Below, one piece after another: positions 57,231-64,000 of a stretch of DNA of 64,000 nt. The stretch is from the NCBI GenBank assembly GCA_038501195.1, contig JBBPUQ010000009.1, positions 2,232,001 through 2,296,000 of the forward strand, in the 5' to 3' direction. The DNA is from Nemania diffusa. Taxonomy: Eukaryota > Ascomycota > Sordariomycetes > Xylariales > Xylariaceae. Within the stretch, counting starts at the first letter, position 1. Each line of letters begins with the position of its first letter. The notes under the pieces are model-generated. The model saw nothing but the letters and a program-made list of their open reading frames with translations, did not search any database and had not been told where the DNA came from. The position numbers were made by a program, and so were the translations under genes.

Positions 57231-60200
57231 ATGGCAAACGTTGAGCTTGGGCTATCAATTGGCTTCTATCTCTATCCCTGTAGTCTGTTCGCGACTCTTC
57301 TCCTGTCCCAGCTGGCCCGGTATAGATACAGTTATGCTGGCAGTGGCCCCGAGGTCGATGAGAAGAGTACCGAGAAGACTCGGCGACTCTATGCGAGAGG
57401 CGTCTGGCTGGTGCAGCTAGCCTTGACGCTGCTGCTTGTACGTCCTCTCTTCTAATTGGCCTCGGAGTTCTTGCTAATAGTCAACTGCAGCTAGCTAGTA
57501 TTATCCTCGGTGTAATTAACGCCGTTTCAAGTGAGGATGTTCACGATAACTTCCCCTACAGTGCTTACTTAGTAGGTGTTATATCAAAACATCCAAGATT
57601 TAGAAGATATCTAACTTCATACATAGGCATCTTACATCGGCGTCTTGCTTTATTTTCTGGGTGGCCTTTTGCCTGATCCTGACGGACCGTGGACACCAAC
57701 CGTTTCTCACGCTTTCGCGTGGGGAGTTGGTATACTGGTCGAGTCCATCATCGCCGCCGTGTTCATCACCCAGCACCAGGCTATCGATGCGCCATCCGAG
57801 ATGCTTGATAGCTTGTTTGGTCTTGCCATGGCTCGCGTTTTCCTACTCTTGGTCATGATCTCTCTCGTCGTGCTCAGAGAATATCAACTAAGAAAGGCCG
57901 AGGCGGGAACAGTATCCGAACGACGACCTCTGCTAGAAAATGGGAACGGCTCTTCTAATGGCTATGGCGGCACTGCCTCTTCTGCAGCGAAGCCCCCGGC
58001 CAAGAAACCGCGCGACCCGTCAAAGTCAAATTGGTTTGATTATTTTGCGGGCACTCGGGTCCTCTTCCCCTATCTGTGGTGAGTCCTGTCTGAATACATC
58101 GTCATGATATTCTGTTCGCCTCTGACACATCACAGGCCATCAGATGCACCGCTTCATCAGGCAACCGTGCTTGTCTGTGTGCTTCTTTTGATTGCTCAAC
58201 GTGTCGGTAAGTAAGCTCATGTGAGCGGCAACTTCTTTCCTTATGTCTTTGTTGTATAAATTTGAATTTTCTTATCTGGTTGTGACCATGTTTCATAGCT
58301 TCCACAACACTCAGAATTTTATACATACCAGCTCATAAGAAAGGTTGCTAACTTGAAATTTAAGCCAATGTTATGGTTCCCTTACAACTAGGTGTTGCTG
58401 TCGACGCCCTAGCATACGGTAACATCCCTTACAAGGAATTAATTCTCTACGTTGTGTATCGAGGCCTCCAGCCAACTATCGGGGCTGCTCGGTCGGTCCT
58501 ATGGATTCCCGTCTCTCAGTCTCTGTTCCGAAGACTCTCCTGCGCCGCTTTTGAACACGTTCTTGGGCTATCTATGGACTTCCATCTTAGCAAACGTATC
58601 GGGGAAGTGACGAGTGCCCTTAGCCGTGGAAGCGCGATCAACACTTTCTTGGAGAACTTCTTGTTTCAGGTTTTCCCTATGCTCTTCGATATCTTCGTCG
58701 CCGCCGTTGTGTTCTTCTTCAAGTATGATGCTTTTTACACTCTTATTGTTTTAGTCATTATGTGGTCATACATATTTATGACTATATATATGGCAAAGTA
58801 CCGAGGAAAGCAGAGAAGAGATATGGCGACTAAGGCGAGAGAGATGGATGCCGCAAAGTGAGCAATAATCTCCTCATTGAACTACTAATGCTAACCCTGA
58901 GTTAGAACTGATGCCATCATGGCCTATGAAACCGTTCAACATAACTGTGCTGTACCTTCTGAGACAAGAAAGTATAGGGGTCATGTTGTAACCTATCAAA
59001 ATGCCGAGCGCCTCGTACTCCTATCGCTGAATTTCCTCAACCTGACACAGGGCTCGGTATTCACAATCGGTGTGGCCATGATTGTGGCTGTCTCCGCCTA
59101 CAAGATCGCCCATGGCCAGCAAAAAGTGTCTGACTTCGTCAGTCTCATTACTTATTTCGCGCAGTTGCAGGCGCCGCTCAATTTCTTTGGTACATTCTAC
59201 ACGATGCTCCAGAACAATCTCATCGAGGCAGAGCGTATGCTTGAGTTGGTAAGTAACACCTTGGTCACGGGAAAGGCACTATAGACCTAATATGATATAG
59301 TTCAACGAGACATCCGGAGTTGTGGAAAAGCCAGATGCGAAAGACCTACCTTCCGCTGAGGGCGAAATCAAATTCAATGACGTGACCTTCTCGTACGAGA
59401 ACAAGGAGCCAGTCCTCCACGGCATCAGCTTTACCGTTGCACCAGGAACCAAGACGGCGCTTGTAGGAGAGTCAGGAAGTGGTAAATCTACGTGCTTAAA
59501 GCTTCTCTTCCGGTTTTACGACGTGGCCGGCGGATCAATTACGGTAGATGGTCATGATGTCCGTGATCTAAAGATCGATGGGTTCCGCCAGCATATAGGC
59601 GTGGTGCCGCAAGACACTGTCTTGTTTAATGCTACGATTATGTACAACCTACTATATGCGGACCCCACGGCGTCTGAGGCAGATGTTTATGAAGCCTGCA
59701 AGGCGGCGAATATTCACGAGCGCATCATGACTTTCCCAGACAAGTACGATACAAAAGTGGGCGAGCGAGGACTGAAGCTATCGGGCGGCGAACGCCAACG
59801 GGTAAGTAGCGATCATTTAGACAAAACGAGTGTGCTATCTCTTGCTAACAACTAGCTAAAGATCGCCATTGCACGCGCCATCTTAAAGAAAGCACGCATC
59901 TTGTTGCTAGATGAGGCTACTGCATCTCTAGATTCTCTCACTGAGAGGCAAATTCAAGAGGCCCTTGAGCGTGTGACCACCGGCCGCACCACCGTCACAA
60001 TTGCGTACGTATCTAATTACAGTCATGCAAAAGGGCACAAGACGAGGTCTAGGAGACTAACATGGGGGTAATCTAGGCATCGCCTCTCTACAATCGTAGA
60101 CTCGGATCAAATTATCGTACTCCATCAGGGCAGAGTAATCGAGAGGGGTACGCACAGCGAGCTCCTCGAACTCAAGGGTAGCTACCACGCCATGTGGGAG

Positions 60201-60260
60201 AAGCAGACGGCGACAGACAAGAAGAAGTCGGAGAAGGAGGACCCGAAAACGGAGGAGTAG
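57231..60260 (+). CDS. HMT1: Hmt1-type half ABC transporter (ABCB6-like)
   Basis: Half-size ABC exporter; S. pombe Hmt1 (830 residues) is a vacuolar transporter for cadmium-phytochelatin tolerance. Nine exons: 57231-57437, 57491-57571, 57627-58078, 58136-58206, 58365-58857, 58906-59248, 59301-59801, 59862-60004 and 60077-60260, giving 824 residues with all junctions in frame. An N-terminal domain of about five helices (residues 1-200) ends in a basic Gly/Ser linker. The membrane domain begins [20 protein letters not shown] and [15 protein letters not shown]. The ATPase has Walker [11 protein letters not shown]-loop PQDTVLF, signature LSGGERQR (split by an intron just after), Walker B ILLLDEAT and H-loop AHRLST. 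The tail is charged ([14 protein letters not shown]). All ATPase motifs are intact. Substrate is inferred from the family; heme or glutathione conjugates are alternatives. Confidence 0.93.
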
Positions 60261-61503
60261 ATGTGTAGCTAATTATTTTCTCGGCCCGTACTAAAATCCC
60301 TCAGTACCACGACTTACTAGGATAAGAACATAAGGGTCTGTTCATAGATCAATAGGGCTCAGTCTACTTCCCTATCATTAATAGAGACTTAATAGTGTGT
60401 ATAGTATTGACCGATGTCTTAAGCTAATATTCAAGTGTTTGATGTGAAGCCTTACAAGAGAGCTATATGAGAGATATCCCATAATCTAGGGATCACATCT
60501 TTTTACCGTTATGTAAGATCTGGTATTGTGTACTTGTCCTGATAAACGCAATTAGTACCTAGCCGAGAAGCAGGACGCAATTAATAAAGATCATCTAGTT
60601 AGAGCCTACAGTCAGGCCGTCTCTCACTGGCATAGGCTAGCTTTCACTTTGACGAGCTGCTTCCTCGACACTTCGCCCATCGTGTTCTTCTGTCGGCAAT
60701 TGATCTTCTAGTTAACACCGACGTCATATTGCGTATGAGATATTAGCCCACTGCCTCAGTCTAGTGCCTACCTCAACTGGATTTCCTAAAGCGACACTCG
60801 TTAGAAATTCTAGAACGTCAATCGAAGGATTTTACTGCATGTGATATGTTCCATCGCCCCAGATCTTGAGAACCCACCTACCGAGTATGGGTCAATGCGC
60901 GGTAACATCATGTAACGTTAAATCTAACCTACGGAGATAAGGAAGTGTAAGTGAAATTGCTTCCGTTTGAGACAGCCTGGTGCTTCACTCTTCCAGAAAC
61001 CGCAGCATCGGGACAGAGTCGAGTAATAAGACATTACCGACCTGACGATCCAAGCCCGAAACGAAAATTGTCCACATGTTTTCGGCCCCGAGCATAACGT
61101 GGTGTAACAAAGACATCATCATCCCGCATTCCAACCTTCCCCTCTTAGTTCCCAGCCTCCTTCCAACAACCACGGTCCCTCTTTCTATCCCCTGCATTGT
61201 GGAGAAGAGACGATATATCGCGGGGTACAAATTAAGAATTCGGCTAAGCACATACCGAATTCTGCGTGATCATCAACTGTGGTACGAGGTGAGAGTTTGC
61301 TTAGCTGCTCTAGGTATAGACTTGGGATAAGCGTGCACCCCGGCTACACAATCGCATGGTGTATTGCGTTGGTATTAAAGGTTAATGGCGTCTCGCGAAA
61401 ACGGCAAATTATGCATCTCTCGCCCTGCTCTCTCTTCCCGGCCAGCTATCGCAGACGAACTCAGAATTAGGAGCGCGGGTTAAGTGGAGTCCGCGACGAA
61501 GGC
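60261..61503. other. Intergenic spacer between HMT1 and GH43
   Basis: About 1.2 kb. Frames at 60985-61330 on both strands show no domain. It holds the promoter of the GH43 gene; no clear TATA box was seen. Confidence 0.4.
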
Positions 61504-62979
61504 ATGATGAAACCATTCCCGCTTGCAGAGATTGCCTCCTTGGTGTCCTGTATTGGAATTGCTGCAGTTGCTGCCCAGGTCTTCGATCCCAACCTGGGCT
61601 CGTCGTCAGGATGGGACCCTGCTGTCGTCGGCACGAACAAGACCACCAATGCCACGTACTCGAACCCTGTCATGACTCTCAATGTCGGCGATCCTTTCAT
61701 GACCAAATACAATGATGCGAGCGGCGAGAGTTGGTATCTGTTCACGTACACGACGAATACCAATGTAACACTCAAACGGTCACGAACCCTCACCGACAAT
61801 TGGGACCATGCAGAATCCCGTGTGATCTTCAATCCAGATCCCAACTCTGGAGAACCCTGGTCGACCAGTTTATGGGCACCTGAAATGCATAATATCACAG
61901 GGTCATGGTATGCGATATTCACTGCTACCTCGGATGGCGATAATCCATTGCCGTTACTAGATGCTATGTGCCCCATTAATTGCCCTGTAAGTCATATTCT
62001 TAAACATTGTAATTGTTATTATTATCGAGCTGCAGATGGTCCTGAGCGGCCGTACTGCTCTTGTTGGTGGCTTAACTCATAAACAATCTATATAGGCTAT
62101 CAACCATCGTATGTTCGTTCTCGCAGCCGATGGTCCGGACCCTTGGACCGCCAGTTACTCGTTGAAGCCCATGTTAGATACATACGACCAGTTCGCTATC
62201 GATGGGACATATTTCCAACACGAGAATAACTTGTATCATATCTACTCTTGCTGGGAAGAGAAGTACTCGTCATGGCCAGCAAATCTCTGCATAACCAAGA
62301 TGTCAGATCCTTGGACCGTCAACTCAACCTTACTTGAGCGCCGCATGATCAGCAGGCCGGATCAACCGTGGGAGCAGGTGCCCGTAAGTTCATGAAAGTC
62401 CGTGTCACAATGACGTTCTATCGGAAGCTAAGTTTGCAATATTTAGTACGGGAGACCAATTCGACTAGCAACCAACGAAGGACCCCAACAACTCACAAAC
62501 CCCAAGACAGGGCAAAACTTTGTGATCTACTCCGCAGCACGGGTCAATACCCCCTTTTACTGCCTTGGGATGCTAGAGCTCGTGGGAAATGACCCGATGC
62601 AATACCAGTCCTGGAAGAAACACAAAGAAGGTGTAAGTAATTTTGGCGAGTCCAAATGCTCCCATTCGAGTTATAATGCAATATGAATTATCACGCGCTA
62701 TATTATGACAACTAACTCCGATTGTCGCAGTGTGTGTTCCACCAGAACACAGTTGCGGGCGTCTATGGCACTGGCCACGCTTCCTTTACGACATCCCCTG
62801 ACGGATCAGAAGATTACATCGTATACCACGCCATGACTACGTCGAACCCGCCTGCAGATATTTACCGGACCGCCAGGATACAGAAGTTCACATGGAATGA
62901 AGATGGCACGCCTAAATTCCCTTTGGCTGAGAACGGCCCCTTCGTTGTACCGGCTGGGCAGAAAATGTTAGACCGGTAG
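61504..62979 (+). CDS. Secreted GH43 glycoside hydrolase (arabinofuranosidase/xylosidase type)
   Basis: Extracellular plant cell-wall hydrolase acting on arabinose or xylose side chains. Four exons: 61504-61986, 62096-62383, 62447-62632 and 62731-62979, giving 401 residues; an ATG one codon later is equally possible. A signal peptide ends near residue 24 (IAAVAAQVF). The five-blade propeller shows the three GH43 acids in order: Asp in NVGDPFMTKYN (base), Asp in QFAIDGTYFQH (pKa modulator) and Glu in ATNEGPQQL (acid). The structural WAPEMH and the C-terminal YHAM and RTARIQKFTWNEDG are also present. No carbohydrate-binding module is attached. The sequence resembles the fungal exo-acting arabinofuranosidase subgroup, but subfamily is not certain. 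N-glycosylation sites lie near the N-terminus. Confidence 0.92.
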
Positions 62980-63428
62980 CATTAGCGAATGTAGCTACGT
63001 TTTGGAGATAGCATGATTTATTCTATAATCAAACGATAAAGTTCAGGAATAGCTAAGTAGGAAATGGATTTGCTTTAGCCCCTTTTTCAGCTCGCGTTGC
63101 AACCCTTTTACGACGTTTTCATTCTTTCAAGATCTCTCCGTACTCCCCCGGGGAATAAATTTTGTTATACTTACACAGGCTATAGTGCGCCGCGAAATGC
63201 CGTCGGGACAATAGGTATCCGTCCTGTACTGCAATGATTGTAATATTCTATTGTGATATATAATAACATATTCTCATGATCTATTTACTTCAAACTATCA
63301 AATATCCCACTGCACAAACGCCTATTCCCATATTCCCCAAGAAAACCCAAGCACAGTCAGTTCCCCCCAATGGGTATCACTATCGTATAAAGTCGTACAC
63401 TCATTAAGCCGCCTCACCCGCCTCCCAA
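62980..63428. other. Convergent 3' flanks of GH43 and CAP genes
   Basis: AT-rich spacer of about 450 bases with no recognised feature. Confidence 0.4.
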
Positions 63429-64000
63429 TCACGAGGCTATCCAAAGAACAACCCCCACCGTGACAAAGCGTAGCCACGCAGAGCGCACCACCACCGCAGA
63501 ATTCACAGATTTATCGACCTCGTCCTGGAAAGCCCCAACGACATTCCCGCGCGGCCAGTACTCGCAGGCGAGATACCACCCCTTCGTTCCACAGAGGCGG
63601 CGCCCGCACCCGACGTCCGACGAGTCCTTCCACACGAGCTGCGTGAAGTGTCCCGTGGCCTCGCTGAAGCCCGGATGCGCAAAGTCGTACTTCTTGCCCT
63701 CGTCGCCCCAGGCCTCGACGGCCGCGGTCGCGTTGGCGTAGCCGATGGCCAGGTTCTCGCCGTAGGGGCCCCCCGAGTGCGCGAAGGTGCAGTCGGGGCC
63801 CACGGCGCTGCTGTTGAGGTACGCGGCCGCGAAGGAGGCGAGGGTCGCGTTCCAGGACATGGAGGTCGCGTTGTGCTGCGCGCGGTACGCGTTGGTGCTG
63901 TTGAGGACGGCGGAGGTGAAGGCCGTTTCGTTGGTGTATTCGGGGGCGGTGCTGGGGATGGAGGGCGCGGCGGTTATGGTGACTGTTGTTTTCTGCGCGG
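63429..64000 (-). CDS. CAP/PR-1-like secreted protein, probably GPI-anchored, 5' end outside window
   Basis: Partial: the frame is open to the right edge of the window, giving at least 190 residues without the start and signal peptide. CAP-superfamily marks are in order: NSTNAYRAQHNATSMSWNAT at the domain start, then GPYGENLAIGY, the signature HFTQLVWKDSSDVGCG, and YLACEYWPRGNVVGAF. Fungal members (Pry/PR-1 type) bind sterols or fatty acids and are secreted or wall-bound. The end is Ser/Val-rich and hydrophobic (RFVTVGVVLWIAS), fitting a GPI anchor signal. Upstream of the domain is a Thr/Pro/Ala-rich linker. The coding sequence is markedly GC-rich at third positions, like the Zn2Cys6 gene and unlike most genes here. 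Confidence 0.9.
   Translation of the reverse strand, partial: AQKTTVTITAAPSIPSTAPEYTNETAFTSAVLNSTNAYRAQHNATSMSWNATLASFAAAYLNSSAVGPDCTFAHSGGPYGENLAIGYANATAAVEAWGDEGKKYDFAHPGFSEATGHFTQLVWKDSSDVGCGRRLCGTKGWYLACEYWPRGNVVGAFQDEVDKSVNSAVVVRSAWLRFVTVGVVLWIAS

Noticed and set aside
1..64000. tRNA, rRNA, CRISPR arrays and autonomous transposons
   Set aside because: I looked for T-loop/anticodon patterns, conserved rRNA segments, spaced direct repeats, and transposase or reverse transcriptase motifs and saw none. A tool search (tRNAscan, repeat library) would be needed to exclude weak cases.

Overview
The window reads as nuclear DNA of a filamentous ascomycete (Pezizomycotina, most likely a Sordariomycete). 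The evidence is short introns of about 50-100 bases with GTAAGT-type donors, CTAAC-type branch sites and TAG/CAG acceptors; genes on both strands without operons; long AT-rich intergenic DNA; and typical fungal families (Zn2Cys6 and bZIP-ankyrin regulators, a TDT-type sulfite pump, an X325/BIM1-like copper protein, an Hmt1-type half ABC transporter). Gene models were built by hand from reading frame, splice sites and family motifs; exon limits are given in each entry.

Region by region. 0.5-10 kb is a housekeeping block: an ENT3-type epsin (-), a cyclophilin with an optional mitochondrial presequence (+), the RNA polymerase III subunit RPC34 (-) and the Hsp70/Hsp90 co-chaperone STI1 (+). 10.4-12.5 kb holds a strikingly GC-rich Zn2Cys6 regulator whose frame breaks once at a run of six G. 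13-17 kb has a Ctr3-type copper transporter, a MITE-like inverted-repeat element and an Old Yellow Enzyme reductase. 21.1-25.7 kb holds the most unusual gene, a 12-exon secreted protein joining an SGNH/GDSL hydrolase, about eight FG-GAP-like repeats and a C-terminal aspzincin-like metalloprotease domain. 26.7-34.6 kb has an intronless GrpB-family protein, a small protein with a duplicated motif, a fungal protein of unknown function and a protein kinase with an altered catalytic loop. 35-41 kb has a GPI-anchored X325/BIM1-like protein, an SSU1-type sulfite efflux pump and, divergent from it, the decayed remains of a sulfite-oxidase-like molybdoenzyme. 41-57 kb is almost a gene desert, broken only by a bZIP-ankyrin regulator and containing short tandem repeats. 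57.2-64 kb has an Hmt1-type ABC transporter, a secreted GH43 glycoside hydrolase and the 3' part of a GPI-anchored CAP/PR-1 protein that runs off the right edge.

The genes are mostly unrelated. A loose theme, which is inference only, is metal and sulfur handling (CTR3, the BIM1-like protein, SSU1 with the sulfite-oxidase relic, HMT1). No CRISPR array, rRNA, tRNA or biosynthetic core enzyme was recognised.
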